64,000 bases of DNA from Vibrio nigripulchritudo ATCC 27043 (GTDB lineage Bacteria > Pseudomonadota > Gammaproteobacteria > Enterobacterales > Vibrionaceae), in the NCBI RefSeq assembly GCF_000222685.1, contig NZ_AFWJ01000068.1, forward strand, positions 1-64,000, read 5' to 3'. Positions within the stretch are counted from its first letter, which is position 1. The number at the start of each line of letters is the position of its first letter. A program made the translations under genes and the position numbers. The notes below the pieces were generated by a model. That model was not told where the DNA came from. It saw only the letters and a program-made list of their open reading frames with translations, and did not search any database. Positions 25,962-35,530 of the stretch are shown piece after piece.

Positions 25962-26927
25962 ATGAAAGCCATCAATAAATTGACGTTGGCAGTATTGGCA
26001 ATGGGATGTGCCATGTCTGTTCAAGCTGCCACTACTTTGAAAATGGGTATGCAGGCTTCGGTTGGGTCTGTTGAATACACTTCTGCAAAGCTTCTGGCTG
26101 ATACCGTTGAGGAGCTGAGTAAAGGGGAATTAAAAATCACCCTGTACCCAAGTGCTCAGTTAGGGGATGACCGCGCCATGCTTCAGCAGTTGTCACTGGG
26201 CGATCTGGACATCACTTATGCGGAGTTTGGACGCATGGGGCTTTGGATCCCTCGCGCAGAGGCGGTAACACTTCCGTATGTCGCCAAAGACTACGAACAT
26301 TTACGCCGTATGTTTGACTCTGAATTTGGTCAGGGTGTGCGCCAGGAAATGCTATCTAAGTTTAACTGGCGTGCACTGGATACCTGGTATAACGGTACCC
26401 GACAAACCACATCTAACCGTGCGCTCAAGTCGATAAGTGATTTCAAAGGGTTGAAGCTGCGGGTTCCAAATGCGAAACCTAATCTAAATTACGCCAAACT
26501 TTCCGGCGCATCTCCAACGCCGATGGCATTTTCTGAAGTCTATCTGGCACTGCAAACCAACGCGGTAGACGGGCAGGAAAACCCATTGCCAACCATCAAG
26601 ACGATGAAGTTTTACGAGGTTCAGAGCAATCTGGCGCTAACCAACCATATCGTGAACGACCAGATGGTCATCATTTCAGAAAACACCTGGAAGAAACTGT
26701 CTTCAGAACAGAAAGAGATGGTCAATCAGGCAGTCGCAAAAGCAGGTAAAGCGCATACCGCCTCCGTGAAAAAACAAGAAGCGGAACTGGTGTCATTCTT
26801 TGAATCGAAAGGCGTTAACGTCACGTACCCAGAACTGTCTCCATTCCGTGAGGCGATGCAACCTCTGTACGCTGAATTCGAAGAGAAAATTGGACAGCCT
26901 ATCGTTAAGCAACTCGCTGCGATGTAA
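25962..26927 (+). CDS. siaP: Sialic acid TRAP transporter binding protein
   Basis: 321 residues with a signal peptide ending near MSVQA|ATTLKMG. DctP/SiaP-type periplasmic protein that captures N-acetylneuraminate; the carboxylate-binding arginine lies in GLKLRVPNAKPN and the TPMAFSEVYLALQTNAVDGQ block follows. First gene of siaPQM-nanA, with an AGGGAA ribosome site and a hairpin after its stop. Sialate specificity follows from the neighbouring nan genes. Confidence 0.93.
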   Translation: MKAINKLTLAVLAMGCAMSVQAATTLKMGMQASVGSVEYTSAKLLADTVEELSKGELKITLYPSAQLGDDRAMLQQLSLGDLDITYAEFGRMGLWIPRAEAVTLPYVAKDYEHLRRMFDSEFGQGVRQEMLSKFNWRALDTWYNGTRQTTSNRALKSISDFKGLKLRVPNAKPNLNYAKLSGASPTPMAFSEVYLALQTNAVDGQENPLPTIKTMKFYEVQSNLALTNHIVNDQMVIISENTWKKLSSEQKEMVNQAVAKAGKAHTASVKKQEAELVSFFESKGVNVTYPELSPFREAMQPLYAEFEEKIGQPIVKQLAAM

Positions 26928-26950
26928 GTGTCCGGTCAGATAGATATTCC

Positions 26951-26976
26951 GGCTGGCAAAGTGTTACCTGCCAGCC
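26951..26976 (+). other. Intercistronic hairpin between siaP and siaQ
   Basis: GGCTGGCA / TGCCAGCC arms with a ten-base loop and no T run. Likely protects siaP mRNA or lowers downstream expression, as in other TRAP operons; inferred. Confidence 0.6.
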
Positions 26977-26988
26977 ATGGAGCCCTAA

Positions 26989-27492
26989 ATGCTACGTAAA
27001 ATTACGAGAAATATAGAGGAAATCATCACGGTGCCGCTGATGCTTGTTTTGCTGGTTGTACTGAGCTGGCAAATCGGCACCCGCTGGCTGTTAGATGATC
27101 CTTCACTGTGGAGTGAAGAACTGGCGCGAGTGCTGTTTATGTACATGGCGCTGATAGGGTGTGCGATTGCGATCAAAAACAGCAGCCACGTCAATATCAC
27201 GTTCTTTTCACACAAATTACCCCTGAAAGCCCGGCTAATACTGGTGCTCTCTCTGGAGTTAGCGGTACTCGTTTCCATCTTTGCCATTATCTACCTTGGT
27301 TATCAGCACGTTCAGCGTACTGCTTTCTTTGAACTGATAACGTTAGAAATTTCAAGTAAATGGATGAATTACAGCTTACCTCTTGGAGGTGTATTTATGG
27401 TTGTTCGTCAACTGCAGAAGATGTTGAAGGTTTTCGCAGAATACCGCCAGGCAAGTTGTGAACAGCATGAAACAGGTATTGAAGGTAGGTAA
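26989..27492 (+). CDS. siaQ: Sialic acid TRAP transporter small permease subunit
   Basis: 167 residues with four hydrophobic helices, DctQ family (SWQIGTRWLLDDPSLWSEEL signature, ARVLFMYMALIGCAIAIKNS). A separate gene, as in Vibrio, not fused to the large subunit as in Haemophilus. Ribosome site GGAG about eight bases upstream. Confidence 0.92.
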   Translation: MLRKITRNIEEIITVPLMLVLLVVLSWQIGTRWLLDDPSLWSEELARVLFMYMALIGCAIAIKNSSHVNITFFSHKLPLKARLILVLSLELAVLVSIFAIIYLGYQHVQRTAFFELITLEISSKWMNYSLPLGGVFMVVRQLQKMLKVFAEYRQASCEQHETGIEGR

Positions 27493-27501
27493 GGAAATAG
27501 C

Positions 27502-28785
27502 ATGGCAAGTTCAATTTTCGGCTGGTTAGCTCTGTTATTTGCAGGGATGCCTGTCGGTTTTTCACTCATTTTTGTCGCTCTGGCTTTTCTGGTTTTAACC
27601 AGTAGCCCGGGTATTAATTTCGCTGCTCAGCAGATGCTTGGTGGCATTAACAACTTTACACTTCTTGCGGTGCCTTTTTTTGTTCTGACGGGGCACTTGA
27701 TGAACAGCGCGGGTATCACTGAACGGATTTTCAATTTTGCTAAAGCCATGGTGGGTCATGTAACTGGCAGCCTCGGGCACGTAAATATTATGGCAAGTTT
27801 ACTGTTTTCCGGGATGTCTGGCTCTGCGCTTGCCGATGCTGGTGGGCTGGGGCAGTTGGAAATCAAATCGATGCGCGATGCCAAGTATGACGATGACTTT
27901 GCGGGAGGATTAACCGCCGCATCATGCATTATTGGTCCTTTGGTTCCGCCTTCGATCCCATTGGTGATTTACGGCGTTGTCTCAAACACTTCAATTGGTG
28001 CCTTGTTTCTGGCAGGAGCCATTCCCGGTCTTCTTTGCTGCATTGCTCTGATGGTCATGAGCTATTTCATCTGCAAGAAACGAGGATACATGACGCTTCC
28101 TAAAGCCTCGCGAAGAGCTCAACTTACGTCATTTAAAGACGCATTTTTGTCTCTGCTGACTCCGGTGATCATTATTGGTGGGATTTTCTCTGGCAAATTT
28201 ACACCAACGGAAGCTGCGGTCGTTTCTTCTTTGTACGCGCTGTTTTTGGGTACTGTGGTTTACAAGCAGCTCACAATTCGTGGTTTTATTGATGTGCTTA
28301 AAGATACTGTCAACACAACCGCAGTGGTGGCGTTGATGGTTATGGGGGTAACGGTGTTCGGTTGGATCGTAGCAAGAGAACAACTTCCCCAAATGCTTGC
28401 TGAGTACTTTCTGACAATCAGTGATAACCCTCTGGTGCTGTTACTGCTGATTAACTTGCTGCTCCTTTTCCTCGGAACCTTCATTGAGTCACTGGCACTT
28501 TTGCTATTGCTTGTTCCGTTTCTGGTCCCTGTAGCGAGCGCGGTAGGAATAGACCCCGTTCACTTTGGTGTCATGGCCATTCTGAACCTGATGATAGGCA
28601 TTCTGACCCCGCCAATGGGGATGGCTCTCTACGTGGTTTCAAGAGTGGGAGATATTCCGTTCCACACCTTAACCCGAGGCGTGATTCCCCTGTTGGTGCC
28701 ATTGTTCATCGTATTGATGTTGGTGGCGGTATTTCCTCAATTCACACTATTTTTGCCAGAACTGATCCTCAACTACGGGCAATAA
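27502..28785 (+). CDS. siaM: Sialic acid TRAP transporter large permease subunit
   Basis: 427 residues, DctM family with about a dozen membrane helices. Motifs: FAGMPVGFSLIFVALAFLVL at the start, FSGMSGSALADAGGLGQLE centrally, and NLMIGILTPPMGMALYVV near the end, where Na+ and substrate are handled in this family. It forms the sialate pore with SiaQ. Starts 9 bp after siaQ with TAAGGA upstream. Confidence 0.93.
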   Translation: MASSIFGWLALLFAGMPVGFSLIFVALAFLVLTSSPGINFAAQQMLGGINNFTLLAVPFFVLTGHLMNSAGITERIFNFAKAMVGHVTGSLGHVNIMASLLFSGMSGSALADAGGLGQLEIKSMRDAKYDDDFAGGLTAASCIIGPLVPPSIPLVIYGVVSNTSIGALFLAGAIPGLLCCIALMVMSYFICKKRGYMTLPKASRRAQLTSFKDAFLSLLTPVIIIGGIFSGKFTPTEAAVVSSLYALFLGTVVYKQLTIRGFIDVLKDTVNTTAVVALMVMGVTVFGWIVAREQLPQMLAEYFLTISDNPLVLLLLINLLLLFLGTFIESLALLLLLVPFLVPVASAVGIDPVHFGVMAILNLMIGILTPPMGMALYVVSRVGDIPFHTLTRGVIPLLVPLFIVLMLVAVFPQFTLFLPELILNYGQ

Positions 28786-28800
28786 ACAGGACGATTCATA

Positions 28801-29703
28801 ATGAAAAAATTAACAGGGTTGATTGCTGCGCCTCACACACCTTTTGATCAGAATAACGAGGTGAACCTTGACGTTATTGACCAAATTGCTGAACTCCTGA
28901 TCTCACAGGGTGTTTCTGGCATTTACATATGTGGTACGACAGGCGAGGGGATTCATTGCTCCGTTGAAGAACGTAAGCGCATTGCCGAAAGATGGGTAAA
29001 AGCCAGCCGTGACCGATTGGACATTATTGTCCACACCGGAGCGCTCAGTATTGTGGATACGCTGGAACTTACACGTCATGCGGAAACGTTAGATGTCCTT
29101 GCGACCTCTGCGATTGGTCCCTGCTTTTTTAAACCCGGCAGTGCAGAAGATCTTGTCGATTACTGTGCTCAGGTGGCGAGCGCAGCGCCTTCAAAAGGCT
29201 TTTATTACTACCATTCCGGCATGTCCGGTGTTGATGTCGATCTGGAGCAGTTTCTTATTCAGGGCAACGAGCGAATCCCAAATCTTTCCGGAGCAAAATT
29301 CAATCATTCCGATCTTTATGAATACCAGCGTTGTGTACGGGTTGCAGGCGGTAAATTTGATGTGCCTTTTGGTGTCGACGAGTTTTTGCCTGCAGGGCTG
29401 GCAGTCGGTGCCGTTGGGGCGGTGGGCAGCACCTATAACTACGCAGCGCCTTTGTATCTGGAGATCATCAGTGCATTTCAACAAGGTGATCACCAGAAAG
29501 TGGCTAATTTGATGGATTCGGTGATTGCCATTATCCGTGTGCTGGTCGAATACGGTGGAGTAGCCGCAGGGAAAGTAGCTATGCAGCTACACGGTATTGA
29601 TGTGGGGAACCCGAGAACACCGATCAGAACGTTATCTGAAGGGCAGAAACGAGACGTGCTGGCTAAGCTGCGTGATGCTGGCTTTGTCAGAACAAGTTTG
29701 TAA
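28801..29703 (+). CDS. nanA: N-acetylneuraminate lyase, Vibrio/eukaryote-like type
   Basis: 300 residues of the DHDPS/NAL class I aldolase superfamily. Substrate motif CGTTGE (45-49 region), catalytic Tyr in FYYYHSGMSG (about Y137) and Schiff-base Lys K166 in LSGAKFNHSDL. The GAKFN context and overall sequence match the NanA found in Vibrio sialate clusters. It cleaves N-acetylneuraminate to ManNAc and pyruvate in the cytosol. 15 bp after siaM, in the same transcript. A second, different lyase-family gene follows directly. Confidence 0.92.
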   Translation: MKKLTGLIAAPHTPFDQNNEVNLDVIDQIAELLISQGVSGIYICGTTGEGIHCSVEERKRIAERWVKASRDRLDIIVHTGALSIVDTLELTRHAETLDVLATSAIGPCFFKPGSAEDLVDYCAQVASAAPSKGFYYYHSGMSGVDVDLEQFLIQGNERIPNLSGAKFNHSDLYEYQRCVRVAGGKFDVPFGVDEFLPAGLAVGAVGAVGSTYNYAAPLYLEIISAFQQGDHQKVANLMDSVIAIIRVLVEYGGVAAGKVAMQLHGIDVGNPRTPIRTLSEGQKRDVLAKLRDAGFVRTSL

Positions 29704-29713
29704 GGAGGGAATG

Positions 29714-30583
29714 ATGGAAGGCATATTTGTTCCTTTGATGACGCCATTCAGTGCCGATGGAGAGTTGGAATACAGCAAATTTGACGCAATGATCGAGTAT
29801 CACATCTCACAAGGTGTTCACGGTTTTTATGTGGGTGGCAGTTCTTCTGAGTGTTTTATGATGAACATTTCTGAGCGCCAGAAGGTATTGAAATACGTCG
29901 CCCAGGTGGTAAAAAAACGTGTTCCAGTTATTGCGCATGTAGGAGCCATCGCGTTAACCGATGTTCGTTTATTGATAGATACTGCATTGAACGAAAATTA
30001 CGATGTTATTTCTGCGATACCGCCGTTTTACTATGGGTTCACCAAGCAAGAGGTGACGTATTATTACCAGTCCATTCTGGATTACACCGATCTGCCTCTG
30101 CTGCTTTACAACATTCCGGGAACGACAGGGGTTACCTTTACCCATGAGACCTTGCTGAACCTGCTGATGATGGACAACATCATTGGAATCAAGCATACAA
30201 CACCGGACATGTTCTTTATTGAGAGGTTGCGACATCTGCAGCAAGACAGCCTGATATTTCATGGTGAAGATTCAATGCTGGTTAACGGTCTGCAAATGGG
30301 GGCGAGTGGTGGTATCGGCACCACCTACAACTTAATGCCTGCGCAGTACGTGAAACTCTTCGAAGCCATGAAGCAAGGCGACGTTGATAAAGCGATGGCT
30401 CTGCAACATCAGGTTAATCGTGTAACTGAAGTTCTGCTGGAGGTTGGGCTATATCAAAGCATCAAATTTGCGATGAGTGAAATGGGGATCGATTATGGTC
30501 ACTGCAGAGAGCCTTTCTTACCCCTGTCGAAGGAAGATAAAGTACGGGTTATGACGTGCCTGGAACGTTACGGTTATCTCTAG
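29714..30583 (+). CDS. Second NanA/DHDPS-family lyase, E. coli NanA-like
   Basis: 289 residues from ATG 29714, which has AAGGAGG five bases upstream. Class I aldolase of the NAL/DHDPS superfamily: catalytic Y132 in LLYNIPGTTGV, Schiff-base K160 in GIKHTTPDM, and GGIGTTYNLMP as in NAL. The carboxylate-binding motif reads GGSSSE where E. coli NanA has GGSTGE (T to S, G to S), which may shift substrate preference. It is not a tandem copy of the neighbour; the two belong to different branches. Either a second sialate lyase, perhaps for another sialic acid, or an aldolase for a related 2-keto acid. Confidence 0.82.
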   Translation: MEGIFVPLMTPFSADGELEYSKFDAMIEYHISQGVHGFYVGGSSSECFMMNISERQKVLKYVAQVVKKRVPVIAHVGAIALTDVRLLIDTALNENYDVISAIPPFYYGFTKQEVTYYYQSILDYTDLPLLLYNIPGTTGVTFTHETLLNLLMMDNIIGIKHTTPDMFFIERLRHLQQDSLIFHGEDSMLVNGLQMGASGGIGTTYNLMPAQYVKLFEAMKQGDVDKAMALQHQVNRVTEVLLEVGLYQSIKFAMSEMGIDYGHCREPFLPLSKEDKVRVMTCLERYGYL

Positions 30584-30657
30584 GGTAAACAGACCTGTAT
30601 TTGATATGGTGAGTCTGATACCTTTGTCCAAATCTTCACTAAAGAAAAGAGAGTGTT

Positions 30658-31491
30658 GTGAGCTTACACAATAATTTACTGGTTCGACTCAGAGCGAACA
30701 CTACGCCCTTAAGTAAGAAACTGCGTTTAGTAGCGGATTATGTGTTGGATAATGCTCATGACGTCCAATTCCAGACAATTACGGAGTTGGCGCGTAACTC
30801 TCAGACCAGTGAAGCGACCGTAGTTCGGTTGTGTCGCGATATGGGTTACAAGGGCTATTCGGATTTCCGTATGGCACTGGCTGTCGATCTGAGTCAAAAC
30901 CCTCGGGAAAAGCAGGTAGAGATGGAAGGGGACATTTGCCACGTGTCCGCCCAAAGAGCGGTAGCAAGCTTACAAGATACCGCTCAGATCATAGACCGCA
31001 AAGCACTTGAAAGGGTGTGTGAACTGGTTCATCAATCCAGCTACATCAGCTGTGTCGGAGTCGGGGCATCTAGCATTGTGGGGCGTTACCTGACTTTTCG
31101 ACTATTGCGGATCGGAAAGAAAGTAAACATGTATGAAGACACCCATCTTGCGGCCATGAACGCCGTGCGCAGTACTGAAGGCGACCTTTGGTTTGCCGTG
31201 TCCAGTTCCGGGTCGACTAAGGAAGTGGTTCATGCAATCAGGCAAACTCATGAGCGCAATGTCCCTGTTGTTTCTATCACGAACATCACTCACAGCGCAC
31301 TGTCTTCAATATCAACGGAATCACTGATTGCTGCCAGACCAGAAGGTCCGTTAACTGGGGGAGCGTTTGCCTCTAAAGTTGGGGCCTTGCTATTGGTCGA
31401 TGTGCTCGTGAATACGCTTCTTGAGCAGTACCCTGAATACAAAGAGTCAGTGGTTGAAACTGCTGAGGTTGTCATGCCGTTGATGCTCTAG
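30658..31491 (+). CDS. nanR: RpiR-family transcriptional regulator of sialate genes
   Basis: 277 residues from a GTG. N-terminal RpiR helix-turn-helix (ITELARNSQTSEATVVRLCRDMGYKGYSDFR) and C-terminal SIS sugar-phosphate isomerase-like domain (ISCVGVGASSIVGRYL ... AVSSSGSTKEVVHAIR). In Vibrio, RpiR-type NanR represses the nan genes and responds to ManNAc-6-phosphate through the SIS domain. Its place at the end of siaPQM-nanA supports the name. Confidence 0.88.
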   Translation: MSLHNNLLVRLRANTTPLSKKLRLVADYVLDNAHDVQFQTITELARNSQTSEATVVRLCRDMGYKGYSDFRMALAVDLSQNPREKQVEMEGDICHVSAQRAVASLQDTAQIIDRKALERVCELVHQSSYISCVGVGASSIVGRYLTFRLLRIGKKVNMYEDTHLAAMNAVRSTEGDLWFAVSSSGSTKEVVHAIRQTHERNVPVVSITNITHSALSSISTESLIAARPEGPLTGGAFASKVGALLLVDVLVNTLLEQYPEYKESVVETAEVVMPLML

Positions 31492-31492
31492 G

Positions 31493-31912
31493 TCAGCGGC
31501 AATCGTATTTTTCTTCCATATCTCTGACGGCTTTTACCAGTAAGTTTTCCAGAGCCTCCACGTTGATTTTGCTCAGGTTAGTCAGATAAAGGCATGACTT
31601 GGCGGTTTTCACTTTGCCGATGGCGGCTAAGTCGTCTGCATAATCGCTGAATCCCTGCATGATGTACACCGTCAGATTTTGCTTTCGAGGTGAGAAACCT
31701 GTGATCATCCACGAGTAGGTGCCTTTGGTATTGGTGTAATTGTAACTACCAAACCCGACGATGGAATCTCCCCACATCACGGCTTTTCTTTCTGTGACTC
31801 TCTCAAACATTGCCAATAATTCGAATGCGTCCTCACGGCGTTTATCGTGTTCTACTGCATTCAAAAATTTGGTCACGCTTTTTCGGTTTGGACGGGTTTT
31901 TATCTCAGACAT
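31493..31912 (-). CDS. DUF1801 family protein
   Basis: 139 residues. Sequence pattern RREDAFELLAMFERVTERKAVMWGDSIVGFGSYNY .. SWMITGFSPRKQNLTVYIM is that of the DUF1801 (YdhG-like) family: small cytosolic proteins, function unknown. Convergent with nanR, the stops one base apart. Monocistronic. Confidence 0.8.
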   Translation of the reverse strand: MSEIKTRPNRKSVTKFLNAVEHDKRREDAFELLAMFERVTERKAVMWGDSIVGFGSYNYTNTKGTYSWMITGFSPRKQNLTVYIMQGFSDYADDLAAIGKVKTAKSCLYLTNLSKINVEALENLLVKAVRDMEEKYDCR

Positions 31913-32006
31913 GGCAGTACCCTAGAAAGGCAAGAGGATAGAGATAAGATAAGTTTAAGGCATTCAAACATCAAGATACTCAAATTGAAAGGTGCCATAA
32001 CGCAAG

Positions 32007-32030
32007 AAAGGCTAACCGAAGTTAGCCTTT
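32007..32030 (-). terminator. Terminator after metQ
   Basis: Ten-pair stem with, on the minus strand, a C(UUCG)G tetraloop (AAAGGCTAAC / GTTAGCCTTT) followed by a T-rich stretch, 31 bp after the metQ stop. Confidence 0.85.
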
Positions 32031-32061
32031 CTTTAGGGGATGTGAATCTGTATGGCAGTGA

Positions 32062-32871
32062 TTACCAGCCTTTCACAACACCACCTTTAAAGATGTCCAT
32101 CGCTGCGTTGTACACTTCGTCAGTCTGGTAAGCTTTTACGAAGTTCTGTACGTTTTCAGCCGCTAGGTTTTCTTCACGAGCAACAATCAGGTTAACGTAT
32201 GGAGATTCTTTGTCTTCTACGAATACACCGTCTTTCTCAGGCGTCAGGTCGATGCTGCTTGCGTAAGTTGTGTTGATGATTGAAAGTGCAACGTCATCCA
32301 GAGAACGAGGAAGCTGTGCAGCATCCAGTTCAACGATAGTGATGTTTTTCGGGTTTGCCACGATGTCACGTACCGTTGCCAGCAGACCAACACCTTCACG
32401 CAGAGTCAGAAGACCTTGCTGCTCAAGAAGAAGCAGAGAACGACCTAGGTTTGTTGGATCGTTTGGTACTGCGATACGCGCTCCATCCTGAATTTCGTCA
32501 ACCGATTTTACTTGCTTAGAGTAACCTGCGATTGGGTAAACAAAGGTGTTACCAGCGATGGTCAGTTTGTAGCCACGATCGGTCACTTGCTGATCAAGGT
32601 ATGGCTTGTGCTGGAATGCATTGATGTCGATAGACTTGTCGTCTAGCGCTGCGTTAGGTGTTACGTAATCGGTGAACGTTACTAGCTCAACATCCAGGTT
32701 GTATTTCTCTTTCGCAACTTTAGCTGCCACTTCTGCAACCTGCGCTTCAGCGCCTGCCATAACACCTACTTTGATTTTGCTGGTGTCTGCTTCTTTTTCG
32801 CCACAGCCCGTTAGTACAAGTGCTGATGCTGCTGCCGCGATAGCCAATAGGCCTTTAAGGTTAAATTTCAT
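32062..32871 (-). CDS. metQ: Methionine ABC transporter binding lipoprotein
   Basis: 269 residues with lipobox LTGC at about residue 22. NlpA/MetQ family: IKVGVMAGAEAQVAEVA, AFQHKPYLDQ, IAVPNDPTNLGRSLLLLEQQ, LDAAQLPRSLDD and IINTTYA. It captures D- or L-methionine in the periplasm for MetNI. Last gene of metN-metI-metQ; AAGGAG ribosome site. Confidence 0.95.
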   Translation of the reverse strand: MKFNLKGLLAIAAAASALVLTGCGEKEADTSKIKVGVMAGAEAQVAEVAAKVAKEKYNLDVELVTFTDYVTPNAALDDKSIDINAFQHKPYLDQQVTDRGYKLTIAGNTFVYPIAGYSKQVKSVDEIQDGARIAVPNDPTNLGRSLLLLEQQGLLTLREGVGLLATVRDIVANPKNITIVELDAAQLPRSLDDVALSIINTTYASSIDLTPEKDGVFVEDKESPYVNLIVAREENLAAENVQNFVKAYQTDEVYNAAMDIFKGGVVKGW

Positions 32872-32934
32872 CTTATTCTCCTTAATTCTAAATCCAAAAA
32901 TTCGTTCTTATTAACAGATAACCTGAGAATCAAA

Positions 32935-33612
32935 TTACCTGTGGTCAACACGGCGTACTAAGGCATCGCCGATTGACTGAATGATTTGTACCAGCACGAT
33001 AAGCATCACTACAGTCACTGCCATGATGACCACATCGTAACGGTGGAACCCGTAACGTATTGCCACATCGCCAAGACCGCCGCCGCCCACGGTGCCAGCC
33101 ATCGCTGAATAGCTCACTAGTGTTACCAAAGTGATGGTTACTGAGTTCACAATGGTTGGTAGTGCTTCAGGAAGCAGTACCTTTGTAATAATTTGAGTCG
33201 GTGTTGCGCCCATAGACTGAGCTGCTTCAACAAGACCAGTTGGCACTTCAAGCAAAGCGCCTTCAATCAGACGGGCGACAAATGGAATCGCACCAATGGT
33301 CAGAGGAACGATTGCCGCCGTTGTACCGATAAAGGTTCCGACCAGAAGCTTGGTTACTGGGATGATGGCAACCATCAAGACTAGGAAAGGCACCGAGCGA
33401 CCGATATTGACAATCGCACCCAGCACATTGTTCAGTGCCACGTTTTCAAGTAAGCCGCCTTTCTTGGTGGTGTGAAGAATCACGCCCAAAGGAATACCAA
33501 CTGCAAAACCAACGATGCCAGCTACCGCAACCATGTAGACGGTTTCCCAAGTAGCACTCAGCAGAAGATCGCCGTTGAGGCTTAACCATTCCGTTACAGA
33601 CTTAAAGGACAT
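32935..33612 (-). CDS. metI: Methionine ABC transporter permease
   Basis: 225 residues from ATG 33612, inside the metN end (11-bp overlap) and preferred to an in-frame TTG at 33618 because the GAGG ribosome site is spaced correctly for it. Five membrane helices, with the EAA loop [22 protein letters not shown]. MetI family. Confidence 0.94.
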   Translation of the reverse strand: MSFKSVTEWLSLNGDLLLSATWETVYMVAVAGIVGFAVGIPLGVILHTTKKGGLLENVALNNVLGAIVNIGRSVPFLVLMVAIIPVTKLLVGTFIGTTAAIVPLTIGAIPFVARLIEGALLEVPTGLVEAAQSMGATPTQIITKVLLPEALPTIVNSVTITLVTLVSYSAMAGTVGGGGLGDVAIRYGFHRYDVVIMAVTVVMLIVLVQIIQSIGDALVRRVDHR

Positions 33613-34636
33613 AACCAAGTACCTCGACTTTTACCTTGTGATCGCGGATGAATTGCAGGGAGGCTTTCTCGCCTTCTTCATCGCCAAACAGCTCTGCCAC
33701 CATCATTCCGAATTTCACGCCACCTGCGTAATCCAGATCTGAGCTCAGAATGCTGACGTCAATGCCGTAGTTACGTGCAATTTGCGTCATCAGCGGAGCA
33801 TCCACACTGGCACCAGTGAACTCTAAGCGCACAAGCGGGTAACTGCCTTCCACACGAGTAGGGTGCAAACGTGCCTGATAGTCTTCAGGAATGGAAAGAT
33901 CCAAAGTAGAACGAATAAACTCGTGCGCCAGTTCCGTTTTCGGGTGGGCAAAAATTTCACCAACCGTGCCCTTCTCAACCAGCTTGCCACCGCCAATGAT
34001 GGCGACTTCATGACAGATGCTTTTCACTACATCCATTTCATGAGTAATAAGCAGCATTGTGATGTTCAGCTTGCGGTTAATTTCTTTAAGCAGTTCAAGA
34101 ATCGATTGAGTGGTTGCAGGATCCAGTGCACTGGTTGCCTCGTCACACAACAAGACTTTCGGATCGGACGCCAGAGCACGGGCAATGGCGACACGTTGCT
34201 TCTGACCACCACTCAGGTTGGCTGGGTAGGTTTCTCGTTTTTCTGCCAAGCCTACCAGCGCAAGTAATTCCGTAACTTTTGATTCGATGTGAGCTTTTTC
34301 TGCACCAGCCAATTCCAGAGGGAGTGCGACATTTTCGAACACTGTACGGGAAGATAACAGGTTAAAGTGCTGAAAGATCATCCCGATGTTGCGGCGCGCT
34401 TTGCTGAGCTCTGACTTTGACAGCTTAGTCAAATCAACACCGTCGACAATGACCTCGCCAGAGGTAGGTGCTTCAAGCATATTAACGCAACGAATCAGTG
34501 TGCTTTTCCCTGCACCGGATGAGCCAATAACACCAAATATAGCGCCTTGGGGAACAGATAGGTTGATATCTATTAAAGCGTTGATTTCCTTATCGCCTTG
34601 ATAGAAGACCTTATTTACTTGATTAATTTCAATCAT
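33602..34636 (-). CDS. metN: Methionine ABC transporter ATP-binding protein
   Basis: 344 residues. Walker [11 protein letters not shown]-loop, signature [15 protein letters not shown], Walker [14 protein letters not shown]-loop LLITHEMD; the last ~100 residues are the NIL regulatory domain through which methionine inhibits the transporter. First gene of the operon, with MetJ boxes about 110-140 bp upstream. Confidence 0.96.
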   Translation of the reverse strand: MIEINQVNKVFYQGDKEINALIDINLSVPQGAIFGVIGSSGAGKSTLIRCVNMLEAPTSGEVIVDGVDLTKLSKSELSKARRNIGMIFQHFNLLSSRTVFENVALPLELAGAEKAHIESKVTELLALVGLAEKRETYPANLSGGQKQRVAIARALASDPKVLLCDEATSALDPATTQSILELLKEINRKLNITMLLITHEMDVVKSICHEVAIIGGGKLVEKGTVGEIFAHPKTELAHEFIRSTLDLSIPEDYQARLHPTRVEGSYPLVRLEFTGASVDAPLMTQIARNYGIDVSILSSDLDYAGGVKFGMMVAELFGDEEGEKASLQFIRDHKVKVEVLGYVL

Positions 34637-34746
34637 CTAAACAACCGTGCAGAGCTCGCTCAGAATAAAGTGAGCTTACAGAATAATATTTTGAACTTTG
34701 TCTCAATTTTCAGTCGATGCTATGGCTTTATGATTTTTAAGTCAAT

Positions 34747-34778
34747 AGATATTTTTACGTCTAGACGTCTAAAAATCT
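34747..34778 (-). promoter_or_regulatory. MetJ boxes upstream of metN
   Basis: Tandem eight-base met boxes: a perfect AGACGTCT at 34763-34770 next to TTACGTCT (34755-34762), flanked by weaker AGATATTT and AAAAATCT. MetJ with S-adenosylmethionine should repress metNIQ here. Confidence 0.8.
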
Positions 34779-34972
34779 TTATGGATGGACTGTGATATTT
34801 GTTCAAAGCAAGGAAAAGTATGCGCTGGCGGCAAATTGCACCGTTTATTCCTCTATTGAGTCTAAAAAGTAATTGAATAGTGCGAACAGGTATAAAGCAT
34901 GTAATAATTTGCGCTTATTGAACTCGATAGCCAGTTATCTGTGCTCTCGGAAGGATTGTTGAGGAATCGATT

Positions 34973-35527
34973 TTGGCTAAACCTGCCGTATTTCTGGATC
35001 GCGATGGCGTGATAAACGTAGACCATGGGTACGTCCATGATGAACATGACTTCGAGTTTATTGATGGTGTCTTTGAAGCCACGAAGGCGTTAAAAGACAT
35101 GGGGTATCTGCTGGTATTGGTGACCAATCAGTCCGGTATTGCCCGAGGCTTGTTTACTGAAGATCGCTTCCTGTCGTTGACTCAGTGGATGGATTGGAAC
35201 TTTGTTGATAACGGAGTCGAGTTCGATGGTTTCTATTACAGCCCGTATCACGAAGAACACGGTATCGGTAAGTACAAGAAAGACAGTGATTGCCGCAAAC
35301 CCAAGCCCGGTATGCTTATTTCGGCCCGTGACTTTCTGAAAATCGACATGGAAAAATCAGTCATGGTGGGCGATAAAGCGGAAGACATGATGGCCGCTGA
35401 AGCCGCAGAAGTTGCTACCCGAATTCTGGTTCGCACCGGCAAACCCATTACGGAAAAAGGTGAAGCGTTGGCGACCACGGTGCTGGATAGCATTAAAGAT
35501 GTCCCTGAATTTCTGAAAAGCCGTTAA
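34973..35527 (+). CDS. gmhB: D-glycero-D-manno-heptose-1,7-bisphosphate 7-phosphatase
   Basis: 184 residues from a TTG at 34973 with GAGG ten bases upstream. HAD-superfamily: [15 protein letters not shown] (nucleophile Asp), [19 protein letters not shown] with the zinc-loop cysteines near CRKP, and [11 protein letters not shown]. It makes heptose-1-phosphate for lipopolysaccharide inner core. A small lipoprotein gene follows 3 bp later. Confidence 0.92.
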   Translation: MAKPAVFLDRDGVINVDHGYVHDEHDFEFIDGVFEATKALKDMGYLLVLVTNQSGIARGLFTEDRFLSLTQWMDWNFVDNGVEFDGFYYSPYHEEHGIGKYKKDSDCRKPKPGMLISARDFLKIDMEKSVMVGDKAEDMMAAEAAEVATRILVRTGKPITEKGEALATTVLDSIKDVPEFLKSR

Positions 35528-35530
35528 GCC

